Assembly (NCBI GenBank): GCA_022616435.1
Contig: JAKEET010000115.1
Coordinates: 1-55,681 of the forward strand
Length of the DNA stretch: 55,681 bases
DNA from: Gemmataceae bacterium
GTDB taxonomy: Bacteria > Planctomycetota > Planctomycetia > Gemmatales > Gemmataceae
Direction of reading: 5' to 3'
Made by a program: the position numbers and the translations under genes. Shown here one piece after another: positions 43,469 through 51,576 of this stretch (positions are counted from its first letter, which is position 1; each line of letters begins with the position of its first letter). The notes beneath the pieces are model-generated. The model made no database searches, was not told the origin of the DNA, and worked only from the letters and a program-made list of their open reading frames with translations.

Positions 43469-43963
43469 TCAGTCAATCTTATTGCCAGCTTCGCGGTTGA
43501 TGCCGTTGAGTTCTTCGGTCATGGCTTGAATCTGCTCTTCCAGTTCCTGGAGACGCTGCAGCTGGCGAATCTGCGTTTGTCTTAGCTCCTGTTGACGTCG
43601 GCGCTCCACGCGATACCGAACGAGTTGCGGACGATTCAAGTGAAGCCGTTCAACGTGGAAAGTGCCGGTCTGGGTCAGCCCTCGCAGTCGGCCGTCCGCG
43701 TCCTCAGTCACGTGTGTCCCCAACTGATCGCGAAGCGGATGCAGAATCCGGAAAGGTTGGTCCGGTTGATGGAAGTCTCCCTTGAATTCATTGCATGCGT
43801 GGCAGGCGTACACCCAGTTTTCAGGATGATGCAGCCCGCCCCTGGAACGCGGTTCAAAATGGTCGACCGTCAACACCGCCCCGACGTCCTCTTCGCGGAC
43901 ACCGCAGTAGCCGCAGCGGTATTGATACAGCTGTCGCAGCGTATCGTGCTCGTCATCCCGCAT
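43469..43963 (-). CDS. HNH endonuclease with coiled-coil tail
   Basis: A 164 aa protein. The N-terminal HNH/zinc-finger nuclease domain shows CGYC (17-20), VDHFEPRSRGG (His35), NW at 49-50 and CHAC (54-57), the layout of McrA-type HNH nucleases. Residues about 115-160 form a Gln/Arg/Glu-rich coiled coil. It starts three bases after the stop of a small coiled-coil gene, so the two are co-transcribed and likely interact. No methylase or toxin module is adjacent. Function (defence or DNA repair) unknown. Confidence 0.88.
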   Translation of the reverse strand: MRDDEHDTLRQLYQYRCGYCGVREEDVGAVLTVDHFEPRSRGGLHHPENWVYACHACNEFKGDFHQPDQPFRILHPLRDQLGTHVTEDADGRLRGLTQTGTFHVERLHLNRPQLVRYRVERRRQQELRQTQIRQLQRLQELEEQIQAMTEELNGINREAGNKID

Positions 43964-43966
43964 CGG

Positions 43967-44296
43967 CTAGTCGGTGTTGGAGCCTTCCCGCGCCGCCAAG
44001 ACGGTCGCGACGTCGTTGTCGATGGCCTGTCGCTCGATTCGCGCTTCCGTCAGCACCTGGTTCACTCGCAATGCCAATGCCTCTTTCCGTTGGATCAACC
44101 TTTCCAGCTCTCGATTCTGCGTTTCGGTGAGTTCGTTTCTCAGCCGCAACCGTTCAGTAGCCGGTTGCAGATATGCCGATTCGGCTGTCTCCAGTTCCTG
44201 CAATAATGACGCCAGTTCGGCTTGCTCTACGGCATCTAGCTGGCGACTCGGCTGCCGCATCTCTTCGAATCGTTGTCGCTTTTGATCGTTCCACAT
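43967..44296 (-). CDS. Small coiled-coil partner of HNH endonuclease
   Basis: A 109 aa protein, entirely helical and charged. Start at 44296, giving MWNDQKRQRFEEMRQPSRQL, which matches a family found upstream of HNH nucleases in cyanobacteria and planctomycetes; the frame is open 10 codons further. The body ELASLLQELETAESAYLQPA continues as a heptad pattern. Probable binding partner or regulator of the nuclease, by gene order and co-transcription; no motif shows a direct activity. Confidence 0.75.
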   Translation of the reverse strand: MWNDQKRQRFEEMRQPSRQLDAVEQAELASLLQELETAESAYLQPATERLRLRNELTETQNRELERLIQRKEALALRVNQVLTEARIERQAIDNDVATVLAAREGSNTD

Positions 44297-44404
44297 GTCG
44301 AGTGACTCCGCGGCTGTTGCCCTCACTCCAGAGACCTTGATGGCATCATATCTGAGCCATCAAGTTCATGCCACCCGGCCGCGCTTCTACGCGGAGCAAG
44401 ACGG

Positions 44405-45253
44405 CTACGCGAACTGCGCCCACTTCTGCTTCATGAACCGCAGCCCTTGCGTGTACACCTCTTCCGGCGACGGGAACAGGTCGCGCCACACCTTGGTCGC
44501 CGCAGCCAGCGCCGGCAACGCCCGGCCAAACGCCTCGATCACCAGCCAGCCGTCGTACTTGGTTTCGCGCAGCGCCTTGAACGACTCGTCCCAGTGCACC
44601 ATGCCGGTGCCCGGCGTGCCGCGGTCGTTCTCGCTGATGTGGACGTGGCCGAAGTGCGGCGCCAGGCCCTTGATGGCGCTGGCCGGGGCCTTCTCCTCGA
44701 TGTTGGCGTGGAACGTGTCGTACATCGTCTTGAAGTGCGGATGGTTGACGCGCTGGACCAGGTCCTTCGCCTGGGCCGCCGTGGTCAGGAAGTAGCATTC
44801 GAAGCGGTTGAGGTACTCGATGCACAGCATCACCTTGTGCTGCTGGGCGATCTCGGCCGATTGCCGCAGCACGTCGGCGGCGCGCTTGCGTTCGTCCTCG
44901 GTCGGGCCGGTTCCCGAAAAAACCGCGAGCGGCGAATGGTACGGCCCGCACAGGTTCTCGCCCCCCATGATCGCCGTCATTTCGATCGCCCACTTGTGCC
45001 GCTCGACCGCGGCCTTGCGCACGTTGGCGTCGGGGCTGATCGGGTTGGCCTCCGGCCCGACGACGGTGACCGTGGTGCAGCCAAGCCCTTGCTTCTTCAG
45101 CTCGGCGGCGATCTTCTGATAATGGCCGGCGTCGCCTTCGAACAGCGGGATCTCGACGCCGTCAAAGCCGGTCTGCTTGAGCTTGGCCATGAGCGGGAAC
45201 AATTCCTCGGTGACGTGCGTGGTCCAGAGGAGCAGGTTCATGCCGGTTTTCAT
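44405..45253 (-). CDS. Sugar phosphate isomerase/epimerase (D-tagatose 3-epimerase type)
   Basis: Cytoplasmic TIM-barrel enzyme of 282 aa. Metal ligands of the family are in place: Glu146 (CIEYLNRFE), Asp179 (MYDTFH, with His182), His205 (HVHISEND) and Glu240 (LVIEAFG), the spacing of D-tagatose/D-psicose 3-epimerases. It epimerises a ketose at C3 or interconverts related sugars; the exact sugar is unknown. No sugar transporter beside it. Start codon ATG 45253. Confidence 0.92.
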   Translation of the reverse strand: MKTGMNLLLWTTHVTEELFPLMAKLKQTGFDGVEIPLFEGDAGHYQKIAAELKKQGLGCTTVTVVGPEANPISPDANVRKAAVERHKWAIEMTAIMGGENLCGPYHSPLAVFSGTGPTEDERKRAADVLRQSAEIAQQHKVMLCIEYLNRFECYFLTTAAQAKDLVQRVNHPHFKTMYDTFHANIEEKAPASAIKGLAPHFGHVHISENDRGTPGTGMVHWDESFKALRETKYDGWLVIEAFGRALPALAAATKVWRDLFPSPEEVYTQGLRFMKQKWAQFA

Positions 45254-45353
45254 GGTTTCCTCGCGTTGCTATTCCATCGGGTGGTAGAATGGTCGTATTG
45301 TCCGGCAAGTGCATTCCAAAGGCAAGCGTTGACACGTCGTCAGAGGATCGAAC

Positions 45354-45593
45354 ATGCTGCAAGCCAACTTCGAACGCAGCCTTCGCAGATTCACGCGGCG
45401 GCGCCCGTTTCGCCCTTTTGTCGTGGAACTCACGAGTGGCTCTCAGTTCTTCGTCCAGCACCCCGAGGCATTGGCCTTCTATAACGGCATCGCCGTATAT
45501 CTGGCGAGCGAGGGCGACGACTACATGTACTTCGATCATCACACGGTTGCGCGTGTTGGCGGCAACGGCAAGTCGTCGAGGCAGGAAAAGTAA
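45354..45593 (+). CDS. Small conserved protein, function unknown
   Basis: A 79 aa protein with the pattern FTRRRPFRPFVVELTSGSQF, then HPEALAFYNGIAVYLASEG and MYFDHHTVARV. Similar short proteins are scattered through planctomycete and cyanobacterial genomes, but no function is known. It precedes the radical SAM gene by 21 bp and may be co-transcribed with it. Confidence 0.7.
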   Translation: MLQANFERSLRRFTRRRPFRPFVVELTSGSQFFVQHPEALAFYNGIAVYLASEGDDYMYFDHHTVARVGGNGKSSRQEK

Positions 45594-45614
45594 AGAACTC
45601 GATACAGCACGACC

Positions 45615-46421
45615 ATGGAAGTCATCAACGCTCGTTCCATCTTCAGCCCCGCCACCGGCTTCATCCAGCGCGGCGGCTTCGACTGGACCTGCAATCCCTA
45701 CCTCGGCTGCTCGTTCGGCTGCACCTACTGCTACGCGATGTTCTTGCCGCAGAATCGCCGGCCCAAGGAGGATTGGGGCAAGTGGTTTCAGGCGAAGTCG
45801 AACGCCGTGGACCTCGCCCGCAAGCACGCCCCCAAGGTTGCCGCACAAGCCCTGTACATGTCCAGCGTCACCGATCCGTATCTTCCCGCCGAGCGCAGCC
45901 TGCAACTGACGCGCGGCATCCTGGCAGCGCTCGTGCCGCATCAGCCGCGGCTCTTGGTCCAGACGCGCGGGCCGCTGGTGACGCGCGATCTCGATCTCCT
46001 GAAACAATTCCACGCGGTCCGCGTCAACATGTCGATCCCGACCGACAGCGAAACGGTGCGGCTAGCGTTCGAACCGAAAGCGCCGCCGCTCGCGCGGCGC
46101 TGGCAGGCCATCGAGGACGTCCGGGCCGCGGGCGTCCCGGTCGGCATCTGCGTGACGCCGATGCTGCCGCTCGACCACCCCGATGCCTTCGTGGAGAAGC
46201 TGACCGCGTTTCGCCCCGACGTGCTGGTCGTGCAGGACTTTCACGACAGCCACGGCGGCTTCGGCGCCGACACGGGGCCGCTGGCCCGGCGCTTGCTCGC
46301 GGAATCCACCTGGTCGATGGGCGACTACCACCGGGTGCGGGCCGCATTGGCCGAACGGCTGCCCATCTTCGAAGGCGAAGCCGGCTTCTTCCCGCCGATG
46401 TCCCGTTTCCTCGACTCCTGA
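45615..46421 (+). CDS. Radical SAM protein, spore photoproduct lyase-like
   Basis: A 268 aa protein with the iron-sulfur/SAM motif CSFGCTYCY (Cys32, Cys36, Cys39) after TCNPYLG. The following VTDPYLPAERSLQLTRGIL and VRVNMSIPTDSETVRLAFEP segments match the SPL/Rv2578c-like radical SAM group. Members repair DNA lesions or have unknown roles; a true spore photoproduct lyase carries further Cys and Tyr residues that cannot be confirmed here. Overlaps no neighbour; GAC-rich 21 bp gap from the small gene. Confidence 0.88.
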   Translation: MEVINARSIFSPATGFIQRGGFDWTCNPYLGCSFGCTYCYAMFLPQNRRPKEDWGKWFQAKSNAVDLARKHAPKVAAQALYMSSVTDPYLPAERSLQLTRGILAALVPHQPRLLVQTRGPLVTRDLDLLKQFHAVRVNMSIPTDSETVRLAFEPKAPPLARRWQAIEDVRAAGVPVGICVTPMLPLDHPDAFVEKLTAFRPDVLVVQDFHDSHGGFGADTGPLARRLLAESTWSMGDYHRVRAALAERLPIFEGEAGFFPPMSRFLDS

Positions 46422-46684
46422 GGAGAGGTCAAGGGACGATGGGCAGCCACGCGTCATCGACAAATGGGCCGCGACGGGTGGGCCGAATGCCGGCCGCATG
46501 ACACCGAGAATGCCACACGCCAGCACGCCTTAGAAGTTGGAGTTTGCGGCAGACACATGGGGAACAGAAGCGTCTCGAAAATTCCTGTCAGCTTTTTCCT
46601 TGGCGCGACGGTTATTCGTCAGGGAAACTCGGTGCCAATGTTCATGTGGCGCCTGCATTCCTCCTGACCTGGCCGAGATGTCTC
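46422..46684. other. Upstream region of truncated sigma factor gene
   Basis: No gene recognised. An AT-richer stretch near 46575-46620 (AAAATTCCTGTCAGC) could hold the promoter of the former ECF gene. Confidence 0.35.
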
Positions 46685-47023
46685 ATGCCAACGGACGAAT
46701 TCTCGCCTTCGTCGGTTGCGGACCTAGCGGCGCTGGGCCGGCTGTTCGAGGAACATCGGCCGCGCCTGCTGGCCATGCTCGCCCGCCGCATCGACCCCAA
46801 GCTTCATGCCCGCCTCGACGCCGACAGCATTCTCCAGGAGACGTACCTGGTCGCCCGCCGCCGCTGGAGCGACTTCCAAACCTCCTCCATGACGGCCTAC
46901 TCTTGGCTCTATCGCCTGGCGCTGGACACTTTGATCGAAACCTGGCGACGCGAGACCCGCGGCCCGCGTGATGCCCGCCGCGATTTGCCGTTGCCGGAAG
47001 GCAATGCAGAAATCTGTGTTTGA
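46685..47023 (+). pseudogene. Truncated ECF sigma factor (region 2 only)
   Basis: 112 aa. Region 2 is clear: ALGRLFEEHRPRLLAMLARR, LDADSILQETYLVARRRW and TAYSWLYRLALDTLIETWRR, then RGPRDARRDLPLPEG. It then switches to NAEICV and stops because a dispersed repeat (47003-47085) starts. Region 4, needed for -35 recognition, is missing. Intact relatives continue with a further ~80 residues. It is therefore probably non-functional or a dominant remnant. Confidence 0.82.
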
Positions 47024-47085
47024 TCTGTGTTCGATCTGTGGCTGACTTCTTGGCCTCTCTGTGTCTCTGCGTCTCTGTGGTTCAA
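47003..47085. repeat. TCTGTGT-type dispersed repeat
   Basis: Pieces GAAATCTGTGTTTGATCTG, GTTCGATCTGTGGCTGAC and CTCTGTGTCTCTGCGTCTCT follow each other. The element supplies the last codons and stop of the truncated sigma factor, so its arrival probably caused, or filled, the deletion of region 4. Confidence 0.7.
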
Positions 47086-47101
47086 ACTGGAAGCCTTACC
47101 C

Positions 47102-47245
47102 ATGAGCCAGTCGACGACGGCCCCCGATCCTGCGGACGCCATTCTCTCCAAGTTTCTGGCGGACTACGAAGCCGCCACGGACCCCGAAGCCACGCTGCGC
47201 GACTGGTGCGACCGGCATCCCGAGCTCGCGGCTCGCTTCCGGTCC
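47102..47245 (+). pseudogene. N-terminal remnant of a Ser/Thr kinase
   Basis: About 47 codons: DPADAILSKFLADYEAATDP and LRDWCDRHPELAARFRS match the N-terminal lead-in of planctomycetal kinases, which normally continues into a kinase domain. Here similarity stops at about 47245, where an antitoxin-like segment on the other strand begins. The frame stays open to 47455 but the rest looks antisense. The former partner was probably the ECF factor just upstream. Confidence 0.7.
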
Positions 47246-47467
47246 TCATGGCTGATGCTCGTCATGTCTGGCGGCGACGTCGCTGGCGCCGCGATCATAG
47301 CGGCGGGAAAGGATCTCATAAACCCGATCCACGTGGGCTTCTTGCTCCGGAGTTCGCCTGGTCGATTTGCTCGGTCCATTCGCAAGGCCGATATGGACCT
47401 GAACGTAACTGCCTTCAGGGAGTTCGACCGGTTCCGTCGGTCGTGGGCCACTTGAGCGCGGGTGACG
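47246..47467 (-). pseudogene. DUF104-type antitoxin fragment
   Basis: About 73 codons on the minus strand: RPTEPVELPEGSYVQVHIG matches the DUF104/AF2212-like antitoxin core, and the tail HVDRVYEILSRRYDRGASD continues normally to a stop. The usual N-terminal strand (MxxxAVYENGVF type) is not found in any frame upstream, so the 5' end appears lost. No toxin gene is adjacent. Confidence 0.6.
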
Positions 47468-47580
47468 ATCGGCGCCGTGCTGGGCACGTCGAGCGCCTCC
47501 AGCGTCGGCTGGCCAAGTACGGGCCGATGCGCGGCGCGGGTTTGGCGGCCGGTGTCGCCTCGAAGCCGCCGCATACATAG

Positions 47581-47606
47581 GTTCAATGTTGTCCGTGACA
47601 TTGAAC
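47581..47606. promoter_or_regulatory. GTTCAATGT/ACATTGAAC inverted repeat before sulfatase gene
   Basis: Perfect 9 bp arms (47581-47589 and 47598-47606) with an 8 nt spacer, ending 14 bp before the sulfatase start and just before its GAGGAG site. It could be an operator or an attenuating hairpin. Unlike the dispersed palindromes it is AT-rich. Confidence 0.5.
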
Positions 47607-47620
47607 ACGAGGAGCGTACG

Positions 47621-49063
47621 ATGCGGTTTCCATGGCGCTGGGTTGCGATGCTGTCCATCTCCGTCCTGACCATCCCCACCGCCGCGCGGGCCGGCGAACC
47701 GCAACAAGAAAAGCGGCCGCAGAAGCGGCCCAACGTCCTCTTCCTGTTCTCCGACGATCAGCGCGCCGACACCATCGCGAGCCTCGGCAATCCGCGCATT
47801 CAGACGCCCAACCTTGACGGGCTCGTCAAGCGCGGCGTGAGCTTCACGCGGGCCTATTGCATGGGCTCGATGCAAGGGGCCGTGTGCGTGCCGTCGCGGG
47901 CCATGCTCTTGTCGGGCCGGTCGCTGTTCCGCGTCCCCGCCGATCTCAAGGGGGTCACGACCTGGCCGGAGATGTTCGCCCGCGCCGGTTACCGCACGTT
48001 CATGACCGGCAAATGGCACAACGGACAGGCCTCGGCCCTGCGCACCTTCGTGCTCGGCAAGAGCCTGTTCCTGGGCGGCATGGGCAACCCGTACGAGCTG
48101 CCCGTCGCCGACATTACCGGCCAGCGCACGCTGACCGCCAAGCGCAACAGCGGCAAGCACTCCGTCGAGCTGTTCGCCGACAGCGCCATCGAGTTCATCA
48201 AATCGCAGAAGGGCAGCGATCAGCCGTTCCTGGCGTACGTCTCGTTCAACTTGCCGCACGATCCGCGGGTGGCGCCGAAGGAGTATCACGACATCTACAA
48301 CGCCAGGAAGCCGCCGTTGCCGCCGAACTTCCTGCCGCAGCATCCGTTCAACAACGGGCCGGACATCATCGGCCGCGACGAGAAGCTGGCCCCCTGGCCG
48401 CGGACGCCCGAGGTGGTCCGTCAGCACCTTGCCGACTACTACGCGGCCATCACGTTCCTCGATGCGCAGATCGGCCGCATCCTGGAAGCGCTGCGCGCCG
48501 CCGGCCTGGAACACGACACGATCATCGTCTTTGCGAGCGACAGCGGCCTGGCGATCGGCAGCCACGGGTTGTTCGGCAAGCAGAACCTGTACGACCATTC
48601 GATGCGGGCGCCGTTGATCATGGCCGGGCCGTTCGTGCCGCGGGATCAGCGCCGCGACGGCCTGTGCTACCTGCACGACATCTTTCCCACGCTGGGCGAC
48701 CTGTGCGGCGTGGAGGGTTCCAAGGAAAACGAGGGCCGTAACCTGGTCGGGCTGCTGTCCGGCCGAGCCGCGGGCCGCGACGAGCTGTTCTTCGCCTACC
48801 GCCACGTGGAGCGGGCGGTGCGCGACGACCGCTGGCACCTGATCGTGTACCCGCAGATCAACCACCGCCAGTTGTTCGACTTGAAAGAGGACCCGCACGA
48901 GACCAAGGAAGTGTCGCAGGATCCGGCCCATGCGGCGCGGGTGGAACGAATGACCGCGACGCTGGAGCGCTTGCAGCGCGAGTATGGCGATCAGCAACCG
49001 TTGACGGTGGCGAAGCCGTTGCCGCGCGAGTTTGATTTTTCGAAAGTGCCGGCGGGGAATTGA
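47621..49063 (+). CDS. Exported formylglycine-dependent sulfatase 2
   Basis: A 480 aa protein with a signal peptide (about 1-24). The active-site motif CVPSR starts at Cys89; metal ligands Asp45-Asp46 in the FSDDQ pair, then FASDSGLAIGSHGLFGKQNL. In the last motif the usual SDHG/SDNG is SDSG, seen in a common planctomycetal subgroup. LFDLKEDPHETKEVSQDP closes the fold. Start at 47621, with GAGGAG upstream. Probably cleaves sulfate from complex polysaccharides. Only weakly similar to the sulfatase at 18635. Confidence 0.93.
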   Translation: MRFPWRWVAMLSISVLTIPTAARAGEPQQEKRPQKRPNVLFLFSDDQRADTIASLGNPRIQTPNLDGLVKRGVSFTRAYCMGSMQGAVCVPSRAMLLSGRSLFRVPADLKGVTTWPEMFARAGYRTFMTGKWHNGQASALRTFVLGKSLFLGGMGNPYELPVADITGQRTLTAKRNSGKHSVELFADSAIEFIKSQKGSDQPFLAYVSFNLPHDPRVAPKEYHDIYNARKPPLPPNFLPQHPFNNGPDIIGRDEKLAPWPRTPEVVRQHLADYYAAITFLDAQIGRILEALRAAGLEHDTIIVFASDSGLAIGSHGLFGKQNLYDHSMRAPLIMAGPFVPRDQRRDGLCYLHDIFPTLGDLCGVEGSKENEGRNLVGLLSGRAAGRDELFFAYRHVERAVRDDRWHLIVYPQINHRQLFDLKEDPHETKEVSQDPAHAARVERMTATLERLQREYGDQQPLTVAKPLPREFDFSKVPAGN

Positions 49064-49142
49064 CCTTGAACCACTGATTCCACGGATATCACGGATGGCG
49101 GTTATACCTATCGCACAAAGTGAATGCCATGGGCGCGCGCGC

Positions 49143-49751
49143 TTAGTCAGGCTTGGACCTGCGTCGTTTCGTTCGTTCACCAACTGCCTTCCAGAAGGCC
49201 GACTCGGACAAGCCCTTGCCCGCATTGAGGCTCTTGCGAGACCGGTTCAGCATCGCTTGAAAGCGCGTTGAACGGCTGAGCAGGAGACGTTCCAAATCGT
49301 CGTCATCGTTGGGAGCGAGCAACACAGCGACCGCCTTGCCATTGCGCGTTATGACGATGGGGCCTTGCGTCTCACATTCATACAGATACTCACTGAGACG
49401 GGCTTTCACATCCGCCAATGGGGCAATCTTCATGGTGTACTCCTCTCCTCCAACGAATAGCCGGTTTCGATCTTTCACGCCGATGGCGAGAATCGACACG
49501 GTTCCGGCTTCGACATCCGCGTCGTAAAAGACCCTGAACCGATTATCGGGGCCGCAACGGAGTTCCCAACTTGCATCGTATGGGGCCGGCTGCTCCAATG
49601 GCTTGCGATTTCGAGTTTCGTCAGTCGGCGTATGCGACAGTTGCTCCCGGATCTCTCGGCGCAGCAGGCCGTGGTGCTTTGGTTCGATGGAATCGAGATG
49701 TTCAACCGCTTCGGGCGCGAACGACAGCGTGAATCTGGCGCGCTTCGGCAT
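49143..49751 (-). CDS. Fused RelE/ParE-like toxin and Phd/YefM-like antitoxin
   Basis: A 202 aa protein joining two normally separate proteins. Residues 1-104 are a RelE/ParE toxin: FAPEAVEHLDSIEPKHHGLL, the core WELRCGPDNRFRVFYDADVE and ILAIGVKDRNRLFVGGEEY. Residues 107-202 are a Phd/YefM antitoxin beginning MKIAPLADVKARLSEYLYEC, then GPIVITRNGKAVAVLL, with a basic tail. At the joint, GGAGGAGAGGAG encodes Gly-Gly-Glu-Glu and serves as a ribosome site before the internal ATG (49433), so free antitoxin could also be made. A one-base deletion may have fused two ATGA-overlapping genes; a sequence error is also possible. Confidence 0.85.
   Translation of the reverse strand: MPKRARFTLSFAPEAVEHLDSIEPKHHGLLRREIREQLSHTPTDETRNRKPLEQPAPYDASWELRCGPDNRFRVFYDADVEAGTVSILAIGVKDRNRLFVGGEEYTMKIAPLADVKARLSEYLYECETQGPIVITRNGKAVAVLLAPNDDDDLERLLLSRSTRFQAMLNRSRKSLNAGKGLSESAFWKAVGERTKRRRSKPD
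49440..49451 (-). promoter_or_regulatory. Internal ribosome binding site before antitoxin start
   Basis: GGAGGAGAGGAG on the minus strand lies 6-17 bases before the in-frame ATG at 49433. It is one of the strongest sites in the window and argues for independent translation of the antitoxin half. Confidence 0.7.
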
Positions 49752-49803
49752 TAACCAGAATTCTAGTCAATTCACGCGACCTCGTCAACCGCGAGAATTA
49801 GCA

Positions 49804-51087
49804 TTAGATGAGCTCCCGCACCGGCCCCCGGTCGTCGAGCACGTGCATCGGCCGGCGGTTGTGGTCGGGGATGGTGATGGCCGGGTCGATGCCGAGGTGG
49901 CGATACAGGCTCGACAGCACGTTGGCGGGCGTGTACGGCCGGCCGCGGGATTGGCCGCCGATCCGGTCGGTGTCGCCGATCACCTGGCCCATCTGGAAGC
50001 CGCCGCCGGCGATCACCGCGGCGCCGGCCTCGGGCCAGTGGTCGCGGCCGTCGCCGCGCGAGATGCGCGGCGCCCGGCCGAACTCGCCCCACAGGACCAC
50101 GGCGACGTCGTTCTGCAAGCCGCGGTCGAAAAGGTCGGTCACCAGCGCGTGGAAGCCCTGGTCGAGCTGCGGCAATTGCTCGCGCATGTCGATGAAGTTC
50201 TTCTCGTGCGTGTCCCAGTCGCCGACTTTCAAGGTGACCACCGAGATGCCGGCTTCGACCAATCGCCGCGCCAGGAGGAAGTTCTCGCAGAATCGGCCAT
50301 AGCGGGCATGGATGTGGGCCGGCTCTCGGCGCAGGTCGAATGCCTCGCGCGCCCGCGGCGACGTGATCATCTCCAGCGCCCGCTGCCGAAACGCGTCCAT
50401 GCCGGCCGCGGCGCTGGCGTCGTCCAGCTCGCGGCGCATGCCGTCGAACGTCCCCAGTAGGGCGCGTCGGTCGCGCAACTGATCGCTCGTCACGCCGCGC
50501 GCCAGGCTCAGGTTGCCGATGCCTTCGCCGCGCGGCACGAACGGCCGATGCGCGGGACCGACGTAGGTCGGGCTTTCGTTGTCGTACAAGCCAGGGGCCC
50601 GGTACATCAGGCTGACGTACGGGGGCAATCCGTCCGAGCGCGGCTGCAAATGGCTAACGATCGATCCGAAGGCGGGCCGCCGGCCGCGATCGGGAAAGCC
50701 GGTGACGATGTAGTGGGGCGTGTGATCGCCCAGATCGTTCGAGCGGATGCCGCGGACGATGGCGAGCTTGTCCATGATGCGGGCCTGGCGCGGCATGTAT
50801 TCGCAAATCTGGATTCCGGTCACGTTGGTGGCGATCGGCCGGAACTCGCCGCGGATCTCGGCGGGGGCGTCCGGCTTCATGTCATAGCTGTCGATGTGCG
50901 ACGGCCCGCCGCGCATCCAGATCATGATGACCGACTTGGGTCGGGCAGTCTGCGAAGCGCCAGCGGCGCGGAGCCGCAGGACATCGCCGAGCGTCAGGCC
51001 GCCGAACGCCAGGCCGCCGACGCGCAGCAGCTCGCGGCGCGTGATGCCGTTGCAGAGTTTCTTGCCGTGGCCGAGGATGCTCAGCAT
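49804..51087 (-). CDS. DUF1501 Tat-exported protein 2
   Basis: A 427 aa protein. The Tat signal is ITRRELLRVGGLAFGGLTLG. Fold marks are VIMIWMRGGPSHIDSYDMKP, HYIVTGFPDRGRRPAFGSIV, VVLWGEFGRAPRISRGDGRD and the NVLSSLYRHLGIDP end. The start at 51087 gives the usual N-terminus; an upstream extension of the frame reads as non-coding. No PSD1 gene is adjacent, unlike the copy at 38922, so its partner is elsewhere or missing. Reaction unknown; DUF1501 proteins are related to sulfatases and phosphatases. Confidence 0.92.
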   Translation of the reverse strand: MLSILGHGKKLCNGITRRELLRVGGLAFGGLTLGDVLRLRAAGASQTARPKSVIMIWMRGGPSHIDSYDMKPDAPAEIRGEFRPIATNVTGIQICEYMPRQARIMDKLAIVRGIRSNDLGDHTPHYIVTGFPDRGRRPAFGSIVSHLQPRSDGLPPYVSLMYRAPGLYDNESPTYVGPAHRPFVPRGEGIGNLSLARGVTSDQLRDRRALLGTFDGMRRELDDASAAAGMDAFRQRALEMITSPRAREAFDLRREPAHIHARYGRFCENFLLARRLVEAGISVVTLKVGDWDTHEKNFIDMREQLPQLDQGFHALVTDLFDRGLQNDVAVVLWGEFGRAPRISRGDGRDHWPEAGAAVIAGGGFQMGQVIGDTDRIGGQSRGRPYTPANVLSSLYRHLGIDPAITIPDHNRRPMHVLDDRGPVRELI

Positions 51088-51576
51088 GACTGCCCCCCGT
51101 TTCGGACGATCAAGAGGATTCAACCTGAAGGTAGCCGAAACACGGCGCAATGGCAATGGCTGTGCCGCAAGGGAGCGGCCTCGCCCGCTCTTCATTCGCC
51201 TGACCACCGACCAGGATCTGACCGTGGGTGCCGACCAGCAACGCACCACGAAGTGCGTGCCGCGACGTTGGGCGGGAAGTGTGCGGTCTTGACACACTAC
51301 GCTCGGTGGATCGCATGTGACTATCGAACACGATGAAGGTGCGGACGGCACATTCGCAGCGATTCGTGAGGATTTATCAGCAAGATGCCAGAGTGCGGCT
51401 GACGCGAAACATCGTTGGCACATCGGTTGCTACCGGAGGGATTGTTGATGAATGCGCGACCGATCCTGTTGCGTAGTCGATTCGCCATCTCATGCAATGG
51501 GCGAAGTGAGGATGCGTATGTAGCGCATCGGTCTAGCGTCGGGGGGGTACGGTTTCCGCGCGAAGGGAGACCAACC
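51088..51576. other. Divergent intergenic region, no gene recognised
   Basis: 489 bp between the DUF1501 and WD40 genes. Short open frames on both strands lack coding character. The WD40 ribosome site GAAGGGAG is at the right end. Confidence 0.5.

Noticed and set aside
47246..49225. 659-codon minus-strand frame as one gene
   Set aside because: Most is antisense to the sulfatase; only the last ~73 codons show antitoxin similarity and are listed separately.
51415..51576. N-terminal extension of the WD40 protein
   Set aside because: No coding character; a signal peptide and ribosome site support 51577.
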